Source: Gammaproteobacteria bacterium
GTDB lineage: Bacteria > Pseudomonadota > Gammaproteobacteria > Pseudomonadales > Pseudohongiellaceae
Assembly: GCA_003451715.1 (NCBI GenBank)
Contig: DMJN01000128.1
Span: 1-5,988 of the forward strand
Direction of reading: 5' to 3'
DNA length: 5,988 nt
Within the stretch, counting starts at the first letter, position 1. Each line of letters opens with the position of its first letter. The notes below the pieces were generated by a model, which worked only from the letters and a program-made list of their open reading frames with translations, had not been told where the DNA came from and ran no database searches. Of this stretch, positions 1 through 5,289 are shown piece after piece. A program made the position numbers and the translations under genes.

Positions 1-93
1 GCCATTCCCTGCGCACGACGCCTAGCGGCAGAGCACGACAGACTCCCGCAGAGTGGCCATATACTTGTTCAGAGGACCCTTGTTGGTGAAACC

Positions 94-107
94 TTGACTC
101 GAGTCAA
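94..107. promoter_or_regulatory. Perfect 14-bp palindrome, FNR-family-like box
   Basis: The sequence is TTGAC-TCGA-GTCAA, a perfect palindrome with the 5-4-5 geometry of CRP/FNR-superfamily sites (FNR consensus TTGAT-N4-ATCAA). Its right half, GTCAA, is identical to that of the box in front of the heme lipoprotein at 1186-1199. No good -10 element lies at the class II distance on either side, and no gene clearly starts nearby. It may therefore serve a gene outside the window or be fortuitous. Confidence 0.35.
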
Positions 108-255
108 CATGTATTATTCCAAGCCACAGTTCATTTATCCATGTCAATAATAAGACTATTCTGTGAAGCCAGATATGGAATTTGAACAAATAAAGACCTA
201 AGTACGCTCTGAACAAGTATACTAATCTGAAAGAAGAACGGGTAACCCTCCCCTG

Positions 256-475
256 CTATCCCGCATTATTCTCAGACATGAGTTCAGCGGTGGTAGCTGT
301 GACTGTCGCCAGCAGAGATGCTGGCGCCACACCTACATAGATGTATAAATCTGCGCTTAATGTATCGTGGTTGTTTATAAAGAAGCGAACCTTGTCTTTG
401 CGATAAAAAACTAATCCAGTCGATGACAAAATCACGATCAACCATGGGAATGACAAGCGCCAGGATGCTCTCCAT
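256..475 (-). pseudogene. Possible frameshifted small membrane-protein gene
   Basis: An ATG at 475, preceded by an AGGGA ribosome-binding-like sequence, opens a frame starting MESILALVIPMV. This resembles the N-terminus of many small single-helix membrane proteins. The frame then turns hydrophilic. The hydrophobic continuation (IVILSSTGLVFYRKDK, ending after about 72 residues at 256) is in the neighbouring frame, and removal of a single G after the GTT Val codon would join the two. It lies 102 bases downstream of the hsp20 stop on the same strand. I do not recognise a family. The hydrophobic character across the proposed shift is the only support, so this could be chance or a sequencing error. 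Confidence 0.22.
307..326. repeat. Stable 8-bp hairpin with GAGA tetraloop
   Basis: CGCCAGCA, GAGA, TGCTGGCG: a perfect 8-bp GC-rich stem. Read on the plus strand, the loop is of the stable GNRA class. No T-run follows on either strand, so it is not a standard intrinsic terminator. It could be a REP-like palindromic unit, an RNA structural element or a transcript-end stabiliser. It falls within the possible broken small gene at 256-475. Confidence 0.45.
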
Positions 476-577
476 CTTGTCCCTATTCACCACGCCTCGT
501 TTTGTTAGTGCCTCGCAAATACGGAGCGAGACTGACAGGCCAATCCCTGGCCCTTGGCTAAAGTCAATCCACCTTCC

Positions 578-1021
578 TTATTTGATCGGGATGCGTTTGC
601 TCGTCGACACTTCCTCTTCCGGTTTCGGCTTGGGTACGGTAAGGGCTAATACGCCATTTTTGAAATCAGCCTTGATGTCACCCTGGGCGGTACCCGGGCT
701 AACGCTGAAACTACGGGATATCGACCCGCTACTGCGCTCTCGCCAGATAACTTTTCCTTCCTCCTTCGATTCAAACTCAGTATTTTTACTGGCTGAGACA
801 GTCAATACATCGTTTTGTAAGGTAATCTCAATGTCTTCTTTCTTGACTCTAGGTAAATCAGCATGAATTTCATATCCTTTATCACTTTCATGAACATCCA
901 CTCTCATGCCAGCTAAACTATCAGATTTGTCATTGCTTACGGCAGGTCTGCCAAATCCTCGAAATACATCACTAAAAAGTGAATCAAAATCGAAAATATG
1001 ATTTCGTGGTACCAGGTTCAT
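578..1021 (-). CDS. Small heat-shock protein, Hsp20/alpha-crystallin family
   Basis: This is an ATP-independent holdase chaperone. Such proteins form oligomers in the cytoplasm, bind unfolding proteins and pass them to DnaK and ClpB. The 147-residue product has a short N-terminal arm starting MNLVPRN, with the DFDSLFSDVFRGF segment often seen in bacterial Hsp20. An alpha-crystallin domain covers roughly residues 38-131 and includes the signature GVLALTVPK (123-131). The C-terminal tail ends in the IxI-type anchor IPI (144-146), which docks between dimers. Length and domain order are normal for the family. The ATG at 1021 is preferred over a TTG two codons upstream because GGAG lies 6 bases before it. 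The gene is transcribed divergently from the heme lipoprotein gene, and nothing suggests a direct role in NO metabolism. Confidence 0.93.
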   Translation of the reverse strand: MNLVPRNHIFDFDSLFSDVFRGFGRPAVSNDKSDSLAGMRVDVHESDKGYEIHADLPRVKKEDIEITLQNDVLTVSASKNTEFESKEEGKVIWRERSSGSISRSFSVSPGTAQGDIKADFKNGVLALTVPKPKPEEEVSTSKRIPIK

Positions 1022-1109
1022 CTTCAACTCCTCTCGTAGTAAGATCCAGTTGCCTACAGTTCCTGTACAGGTCTGGCTGGATAGAAACTAGAACATCCCT
1101 TAACTGCTA

Positions 1110-1146
1110 ATACTATTTATTTGCGGATGGGTTGCCAAAATTCAAG
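1110..1146 (-). promoter_or_regulatory. Candidate promoter(s) of the Hsp20 gene
   Basis: On the minus strand, TTGGCA (1138-1133) is separated by 17 bases from TAGTAT (1115-1110), which gives a reasonable sigma70-type promoter. Just upstream is CTTGAA (1146-1141), the exact core of a sigma32 -35 element. CCCATC (1131-1126) follows after only 9 bases, shorter than the usual heat-shock spacer of about 13-15. The sigma70 reading is therefore stronger, though heat-shock control is expected for the family. The leader of about 85 bases also contains the palindrome CCTGTACAGG (1062-1071). Confidence 0.4.
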
Positions 1147-1185
1147 GTTTCTGCAGGCACAGTCAGCGTGATACCGCAGTGCTTA

Positions 1186-1226
1186 TTGATCCAAGTCAAC
1201 AAGCCGAGTTGGAAGATTTTCATACT
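1186..1226 (+). promoter_or_regulatory. FNR/DNR-type box plus -10 element, class II promoter
   Basis: TTGAT-CCAA-GTCAA (1186-1199) matches the FNR consensus TTGAT-N4-ATCAA at 9 of 10 specified bases. The GTCAA half is also compatible with DNR-type, NO-responsive members of the same superfamily. A -10-like CATACT lies at 1221-1226, placing transcription start near 1233. The box centre is then about 41 bases upstream, which is the standard class II activator position. The start codon at 1257 follows after a leader of about 24 bases. I infer that the heme lipoprotein gene is induced under low oxygen or NO. Confidence 0.68.
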
Positions 1227-1256
1227 GTGACTAGTAAGAGTCGTTGGGGGGTTTAT

Positions 1257-1748
1257 ATGATTAGCGTAACTAGAATTGTTGGATTACTCGGTATTCTGGT
1301 AACTGTCTCTGCCTGTGATCCAGCGGAGGACAGACCGGCACCCAGAGTGAATATTCCCTTTACCCCTGAGATTAGTATAAACGAAGTAATGGTGGCACAG
1401 ATCGATCATGCTGCCCATTTTATCTGGGATGCGGTTAATCCGGATAATCCAGCTGCAGAGATAGACTGGCTTGAGCTTGAGCACCATGCAATTCAACTGA
1501 TCTCGAGTCGCGCCGCGATAACCATGGGTGGTACTGGTGTAAATGATGCTATGTGGATCGCCCAGGTTTCCTGGCGCGAGTATGTCAATCAGATGAATGA
1601 CGCCAGCTTAATGGCGCTTGACAGCGCCAGATCCCGGGATAGAGTGGGCTTATCCAGTGCCAGCGACAGACAGGTGGAGTCTTGTGAATCCTGTCATCTT
1701 CAGTTTAAGCCCTCGATTCCCACTGAAGGCTTTTCTCATCCGCACTAA
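1257..1748 (+). CDS. Heme lipoprotein, cytochrome c'/c-556-like
   Basis: The 163-residue product has a hydrophobic signal segment (residues 5-19) ending in a lipobox V-S-A-C with the lipidated Cys at 20. Asp21 at position +2 would, by the E. coli Lol rule, retain it in the inner membrane facing the periplasm. A single heme-binding motif CESCH lies near the C-terminus (143-147), and the preceding region is predicted helical. Heme at the end of a helical bundle is the class II cytochrome c layout (c', c-556), proteins that carry electrons or bind NO. Met45, His51 and His54 in the first helix are possible sixth ligands. A longer frame begins at 1179, but that start lies upstream of the FNR-type box and the -10. 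The ATG at 1257 follows a G-rich ribosome-binding run (1246-1251). An electron-transfer or NO-binding role alongside the nor operon is inference. Confidence 0.8.
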   Translation: MISVTRIVGLLGILVTVSACDPAEDRPAPRVNIPFTPEISINEVMVAQIDHAAHFIWDAVNPDNPAAEIDWLELEHHAIQLISSRAAITMGGTGVNDAMWIAQVSWREYVNQMNDASLMALDSARSRDRVGLSSASDRQVESCESCHLQFKPSIPTEGFSHPH

Positions 1749-1791
1749 TACGAAACTATTTGATAGAGAAGTAAAATAGGACTCTGAAGAC

Positions 1792-1814
1792 AAAAAATAG
1801 CAATTTACTATTGC
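1792..1814 (-). terminator. Weak AT-rich terminator candidate, minus strand
   Basis: On the minus strand, GCAAT-AGTAA-ATTGC is followed by TA and then six T's. The geometry is right for rho-independent termination, but the stem is short and AT-rich. It would end the nor operon about 245 bases after the last stop codon. Confidence 0.3.
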
Positions 1815-1878
1815 CCCTCCCCTATTGTTGATACACCGTGGAATCGAGTCAGCTTGACAGGATGTCAAAGAACGACCC

Positions 1879-1905
1879 GTCCATCCCTGGACATGGCCGG
1901 TTTTT
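1879..1905 (+). terminator. Weak terminator candidate, plus strand
   Basis: GTCCA-TCCC-TGGAC forms a 5-bp stem. Eight bases later comes a run of five T's (1901-1905), a longer gap than is typical. It would end the heme lipoprotein transcript about 130 bases after its stop codon. Confidence 0.25.
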
Positions 1906-2058
1906 GCTCCTCGGCAATTGCTCCTGCATTGCTCTATTAAGTAACATCCATGTCACGATGCAAAACCGGTATATATGCCATCCATGGCAATACCCGCTCC
2001 TGCTCAAATATGGGCACCTTCTGCAATTGCGAGAAGGAATCTTGAGTTCATAGTGCAG

Positions 2059-2376
2059 CTAGCCCCTGGTCAGCAACTCTGCGTAATAAGCTGCAAGATC
2101 CTCAATTTCCTTGTCGCTCAATCCCTGCATAAGAGCCTTCATGTTCGGATCATGCCTGATGCTATCCCGATATTCCTGCATCACCTTGACCAAATACTGA
2201 TCCTTCTGCCCTGCCAGATTCGGCAAGAGCGGACTGGTGCTGATGCCATCCGGACCATGACAGCCCGCACAAAGTGATTCAGCCTTGTTTGTAGCTGCTC
2301 TTGCATCGCCGGCCAGTGCACCCGATATGTTTACAATAGCAAATGCTAGTGCGACCAAAAAAAATCCAATTCTCAC
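2059..2376 (-). CDS. Small periplasmic cytochrome c, class I (c553-like)
   Basis: This is the last gene of the nor operon, 46 bases after norB. The 105-residue product has a signal peptide (about residues 1-22, with cleavage near ALA-GDA). The heme motif CAGCH lies at 36-40, with the usual GPDG after it. The distal Met ligand is most likely Met79, seven residues before the conserved LSDKEI segment (86-91). The ending LAAYYAEL is typical of small class I cytochromes. Start choice: a TTG at 2382 would sit one base from the GGAGG ribosome-binding site, whereas the GTG at 2376 has a spacing of 7 and is preferred. I infer it passes electrons from the bc1 complex or a quinol route to NorC. It could instead feed another terminal reductase. 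Confidence 0.87.
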   Translation of the reverse strand: MRIGFFLVALAFAIVNISGALAGDARAATNKAESLCAGCHGPDGISTSPLLPNLAGQKDQYLVKVMQEYRDSIRHDPNMKALMQGLSDKEIEDLAAYYAELLTRG

Positions 2377-2416
2377 TTTCAATCCTCCAATACTAATTAA
2401 TCAATTCCAAGCAAGC

Positions 2417-2432
2417 TACGGCTTAAGCCGTA
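2417..2432. repeat. 16-bp perfect palindrome spanning the norB stop codon
   Basis: TACGGC-TTAA-GCCGTA is a perfect palindrome whose centre is the norB TAA. In the transcript it would form a 6-bp stem with a UUAA loop between norB and the cytochrome gene. No T-run follows, so it is more likely an mRNA stabiliser or a differential-expression element than a terminator. Confidence 0.45.
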
Positions 2433-3877
2433 ACAACGACATGGTCTGTAGGCACAACCATCGAACGCTTTTCACGCAGCCCGATAGTGAGCAGATCCCA
2501 GATTAGAAGGACCAACCCAGCTGCGGTGACGTATCCAAATATCTGGCGCCAGTACATACCCTGCACGTACCAGGTACCACGTTGCGCTTCAAAATATGCA
2601 GCCCAGGTGGATCCACCCAAAGCGCGTTCAACAAACGCCTGCTCGTAACCGGAGACCAGCAGGGCCATGGTCATGCCTACCACACCTGTACAAAGCAGTG
2701 ACAGAGCCCATTTCCATTTCCAGCCGTTGCCCGGTAAGCCAGCAGACATATAGACATTGCCTCGCCATCTCTGTAGCGCAATATAGAACATTGCGATATT
2801 GATAGTGGCATAGGCACCAAAGAAAGCCAGATGGCCATGGGAAGTAGTCCATTGGGTTCCGTGAGTGTACAGATTGATCTGTGGAAGTGTGTGCATGAAA
2901 CCCCAGACTCCGCCGCCGAAAAAGTTACCGAACGCATGGGCAATCAACCAGGCCAATGCCGGATGATTCGAATTCTTGGAGCCATGAACTCCCGAGTCGT
3001 AAACTGCATGTACTACCATCGCCACCAGGGGAACAGGTTCCAATGCAGAGAAAAATCCGCCGATCCCTAACCAATACTCCGGAGTACCAATCCAGAAGTA
3101 GTGATGCCCCAGCCCCAGGATACCCGCACCCAGCATGAGAGCGACTTCAATGTAGAGCCACGTGGTGACAATTTTGCGATTGGCACCCAGGGTTTTTATA
3201 AGACCCCAGGCCATGATGCAGCCGACCAGAACCTCCCAGGTAGCTTCCACCCACAAGTGGACAACCCACCACCACCAGTATTGGTCCATAGAGATATTGG
3301 GCGTGTAATACATCCCGGCGACATACAATCCGGCAAGGGCGACCAGGTCCAAAACCAGAACCCCGGAAATACCACTCCACTTGCCCTTCATAAAGGTTGC
3401 TGCGATGTTGTACATAAACACCAGGAGGCAGATGACGATACCAATATCGGCCCATCTCGGTGCCTCGATATACTCACGCCCTTCGCCAATAAACCAGATT
3501 GTCGACATCTCTGCGGGTCCAACCTGCACGAACAGATAGACCAGCACTACAACCGTGACAGCGGAAGTCAGCACCCAGAAGGCCAGGTTTCCCAGCTTCA
3601 GGCCCACGAGTTCAGTCTCTGACTCTTCTTCGACCAGCCAGTAGATGGCCCCCATGAAGCCGAACAACATCCACACTATCATGGCGTTGATATGAACCAT
3701 TCTGGTAACGTTAAAGTCCAGTACTTCGTAGAGAAAATCAGGCTGTAGATATTTCAATCCTGACAGCAAACCAAAGAGAATCTGTGCAACAAAAAGCACA
3801 ACAGCCACAGTGTAGTATTTGACGGCAAGTTTCTGACCACCTGTCAGGTTTGAAGATTCCTGAATACCAGCGTTCAT
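2423..3877 (-). CDS. norB: Nitric oxide reductase catalytic subunit NorB (cNOR)
   Basis: Catalytic subunit of the inner-membrane NO reductase, which joins two NO molecules into N2O with electrons received through NorC. It is a 484-residue heme-copper-oxidase-superfamily protein, mostly hydrophobic, consistent with 12 membrane helices. Metal ligands are all visible: His62 and His349 for low-spin heme b, His347 for heme b3, and His207, His258 and His259 for non-heme FeB. The glutamates typical of cNOR are present: Glu211 and Glu215 in HLWVEATWE, and Glu280 in SALEP. From the active site onward numbering matches Pseudomonas aeruginosa NorB. It is slightly longer than usual (466 in P. aeruginosa), with an extended C-terminal tail. 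Its ATG overlaps the norC stop as ATGA and follows a strong AGGAGG site with spacing 7, so the two are translationally coupled. There is no fused cytochrome or quinol-binding extension, so this is not qNOR. Confidence 0.96.
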   Translation of the reverse strand: MNAGIQESSNLTGGQKLAVKYYTVAVVLFVAQILFGLLSGLKYLQPDFLYEVLDFNVTRMVHINAMIVWMLFGFMGAIYWLVEEESETELVGLKLGNLAFWVLTSAVTVVVLVYLFVQVGPAEMSTIWFIGEGREYIEAPRWADIGIVICLLVFMYNIAATFMKGKWSGISGVLVLDLVALAGLYVAGMYYTPNISMDQYWWWWVVHLWVEATWEVLVGCIMAWGLIKTLGANRKIVTTWLYIEVALMLGAGILGLGHHYFWIGTPEYWLGIGGFFSALEPVPLVAMVVHAVYDSGVHGSKNSNHPALAWLIAHAFGNFFGGGVWGFMHTLPQINLYTHGTQWTTSHGHLAFFGAYATINIAMFYIALQRWRGNVYMSAGLPGNGWKWKWALSLLCTGVVGMTMALLVSGYEQAFVERALGGSTWAAYFEAQRGTWYVQGMYWRQIFGYVTAAGLVLLIWDLLTIGLREKRSMVVPTDHVVVTA

Positions 3878-4473
3878 CGATCTCCCTCCTGAGAAATGGG
3901 TGTGAAATTACGGGGAAATCCGTTGGTATCAATGGTGGACATCCATTTAAGGAAGGCCACGACACCGTGCGCCTCCTCCTCCGTTATGCCTAGATTTGGC
4001 ATCTTGCGCCCGGTTCCGTAACCGCGAGCATTTGTGTGCGGATCCAATAAAAAATTGACCATCAGTTGTTCGCGTGCAGCCTCACTACCCCAGGCTGGAT
4101 CAAGCCAGGCTTTAGTCAGGTCCGGAGCATAGTAAGCACCGTTGCCCAACAGCGTGTGGCAGTTCATACAATTCTTTGCTTGAGTTGTGAGTTTTCCTTT
4201 GCTGACCAGGGCTTCAGCATCTTCTTCAGACAGGCTGGTCCCGAACAGGGGTGCTGAATCGCCGATAACAGGAACCTGCATATTCCTGCTGCTATCAAAA
4301 CGGTAGTAAATTCGGTGATTAATCGCACTGTAGGCGGGTACTCGTTCGGACCCGGCAGTGATTTGTTTTACGGTATCGAAGGTTAAGAGGATCAACACAA
4401 CGGTCATCACAGCAGTTAACCAAACTGCCATCTTGCGCCAGAAGTCCTCGCTAGCCCACCAAACTGAGTTCAT
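3874..4473 (-). CDS. norC: Nitric oxide reductase cytochrome c subunit NorC, long form
   Basis: Membrane-anchored cytochrome c that receives electrons in the periplasm and hands them to the hemes of NorB. The 199-residue product has one N-terminal membrane anchor (about 15-32), then a periplasmic domain with heme motif CMNCH (102-106) followed by TLLGNGAYYAPDLTK. The distal Met is Met158 in GRKMPN, and the ending contains STIDTNGFP. These match the NorC pattern closely (P. aeruginosa SKIDTNGWP). It is about 50 residues longer than the 146-residue Pseudomonas protein. Most of the excess is an insert between the anchor and the heme domain (about 38-78, including GSERVPAYSAINHRIYYRFD). A GGAG lies 11 bases before the ATG, a rather long spacing. 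It overlaps norB by 4 bases. Confidence 0.94.
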   Translation of the reverse strand: MNSVWWASEDFWRKMAVWLTAVMTVVLILLTFDTVKQITAGSERVPAYSAINHRIYYRFDSSRNMQVPVIGDSAPLFGTSLSEEDAEALVSKGKLTTQAKNCMNCHTLLGNGAYYAPDLTKAWLDPAWGSEAAREQLMVNFLLDPHTNARGYGTGRKMPNLGITEEEAHGVVAFLKWMSTIDTNGFPRNFTPISQEGDR

Positions 4474-4516
4474 AATTCGCTATTCTCCAATTTCCATTCT
4501 TCTCGTTAGTCCATAT

Positions 4517-4819
4517 CTAATCGGAAGCTCTATGAGTTCCGACTGACAATTTCCAGATCGCCTGTGGTGCCAACAGATACCCAAGCAACATCGTATAAGT
4601 CACAAGCTGCCAGTAACCATTCAGGTTAAGAGACTGCGCCAGGGTGAAAACACTTATAGCGAGTCCTGCAAAAACTGTGTATGACACCCCTATCAGCCAC
4701 CTCTTCTTGTTCATTTTTCCCATGGCAAAGGTGAAGGCATACAGGGCGCCGAGTAAAACCACCATGGCTCCCGCAATAACAGCGATCATAATATTGTTCA
4801 ATTCAACTGGCTCAAGCAT
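4517..4819 (-). CDS. Three-helix membrane protein between nsrR and norC
   Basis: I do not recognise a family. The 100-residue product is hydrophobic, with three likely membrane helices (about 10-32, 41-62 and 69-90), a basic cytoplasmic-type loop KMNKKR (35-40) and no cysteine. It carries no heme motif and no conserved His array. It lies 19 bases after nsrR and 43 bases before norC on the same strand, so it is almost surely co-transcribed with them. A GTG at 4852 would extend it into the nsrR end. The ATG at 4819 is preferred because the added residues are polar and a weak AAGAG lies before it. By position it may assist NOR assembly or form a small subunit, as NorE/NorF do in other species. 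It does not clearly look like either, and NorF is usually a smaller two-helix protein. Confidence 0.75.
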   Translation of the reverse strand: MLEPVELNNIMIAVIAGAMVVLLGALYAFTFAMGKMNKKRWLIGVSYTVFAGLAISVFTLAQSLNLNGYWQLVTYTMLLGYLLAPQAIWKLSVGTHRASD

Positions 4820-4838
4820 GGCTACTCTTAAATCCGCT

Positions 4839-5270
4839 TCATGCGCTCCCACACAATTTCTTCAGCGTGGTTCCGCGTTTTGCTAGATCCTTGATACTGT
4901 ATTTATCAAGCACCTTGAAGAATGACTGCAGAGCTTCGCTGAGGACACTCTTCAACCCACACGCTGGGGTAATCACGCATTGATTGCCGGATCCCATGCA
5001 CTCGACAAGCTTTGAGTTATCCTCTGTGAGTCTGACAATTTCTCCAACCATAATCTTATCTGCCTGCATCGCCAGCTCGAGCCCACCGTTGGGGCCACGG
5101 TTTGCCGATACGAAGCCAGCTTTCGCCAAAAGGTTTACTACTTTCATCAAGTGATTCTTGGATACATCGTACCCCTCGGCAATATCATGGATCGTTGCGC
5201 GACGCTCCGTGTTGAGTGCCAGATAAATCAGCACCCGAAAAGCATAATCCGTAAATACAGTAAAATGCAT
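4839..5270 (-). CDS. nsrR: NO-sensing Rrf2-family repressor NsrR
   Basis: Fe-S repressor that releases DNA when NO damages its cluster, first gene of the nor operon. The 143-residue product begins MHFTVFTDYAFRVLIYLA, the typical Rrf2/NsrR N-terminus. The winged helix-turn-helix spans about 25-66, with recognition helix SKNHLMKVVNLL and wing RGPNGG (58-63). The cluster-binding cysteines are Cys91, Cys98 and Cys104, spaced C-x6-C-x5-C as in Neisseria NsrR and followed by GLKSVL. Asp8 matches the fourth ligand reported for Streptomyces NsrR. The spacing and the ITPAC context favour NsrR over IscR or RirA. A longer frame from 5303 exists, but the ATG at 5270 fits the family start and has GAGG 8 bases upstream. 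The candidate promoter start (near 5292) also lies inside the longer version. Confidence 0.92.
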   Translation of the reverse strand: MHFTVFTDYAFRVLIYLALNTERRATIHDIAEGYDVSKNHLMKVVNLLAKAGFVSANRGPNGGLELAMQADKIMVGEIVRLTEDNSKLVECMGSGNQCVITPACGLKSVLSEALQSFFKVLDKYSIKDLAKRGTTLKKLCGSA

Positions 5271-5289
5271 AATGGCAGCCTCAATAAAA

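Larger units (their letters stand above)
1..577. other. Region without a confident gene, left edge
   Basis: No open frame here looks like a known protein. The first 60 bases are clearly GC-rich (about two thirds G+C), while bases 110-420 are AT-rich, so a junction between sequences of different origin may lie near position 60-110. The region holds a 14-bp palindrome (94-107), a stable hairpin (307-326) and a possible broken small membrane-protein gene on the minus strand (256-475), each listed separately. Just downstream of the hsp20 stop, on the minus strand, are two 5-bp-stem inverted repeats (512-530 and 538-552). Neither is followed by a T-run, so neither is a convincing terminator. Confidence 0.5.
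1749..2058. other. Convergent non-coding region rich in inverted repeats
   Basis: The plus-strand heme lipoprotein gene and the minus-strand nor operon point at each other across this 310-base gap, and no frame in it looks real. It contains several inverted repeats: GCAAT/ATTGC (1800-1814), GTCCA/TGGAC (1879-1892), CCGGTTTTTGC (1897-1907) against GCAAAACCGG (1960-1969), GACATGG (1890-1896) against CCATGTC (1948-1954), TGCCAT/ATGGCA (1976-1989) and CCTTCT/AGAAGG (2017-2037). Such density suits transcript 3' ends, or a decayed mobile or structured RNA element. No clear intrinsic terminator with a strong GC stem and T-run is seen directly after either gene. Confidence 0.5.

Noticed and set aside
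22..216. A 64-codon minus-strand open frame
   Set aside because: No recognisable domain; composition and length are consistent with chance in AT-rich sequence.
423..866. A 147-codon plus-strand open frame
   Set aside because: It lies largely antisense to the clear Hsp20 gene, resembles no protein and has no fitting ribosome-binding site.
1126..1146. Sigma32 heat-shock promoter for the Hsp20 gene
   Set aside because: The CTTGAA half is exact, but CCCATC follows after only 9 bases, shorter than the known spacer range, so it is not called as a confident heat-shock promoter.
1179..1256. N-terminal extension of the heme lipoprotein
   Set aside because: It would start upstream of the FNR-like box and the -10 element, and would bury the signal peptide inside the protein.
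1838..2277. Plus-strand open frames in and beyond the convergent gap
   Set aside because: They run antisense into the cytochrome c gene or cover inverted-repeat DNA, and they lack ribosome-binding sites and recognisable protein features.
3101..3622. A 173-codon plus-strand open frame
   Set aside because: It is wholly antisense to norB, and its composition (rich in His, Pro, Gln and Asn) is what antisense reading of a membrane-protein gene gives.
2423..3877. Quinol-dependent NOR (qNOR) or NO dismutase
   Set aside because: There is no fused N-terminal cytochrome-like extension, a separate NorC is present, and all cNOR glutamates and histidines are in place.
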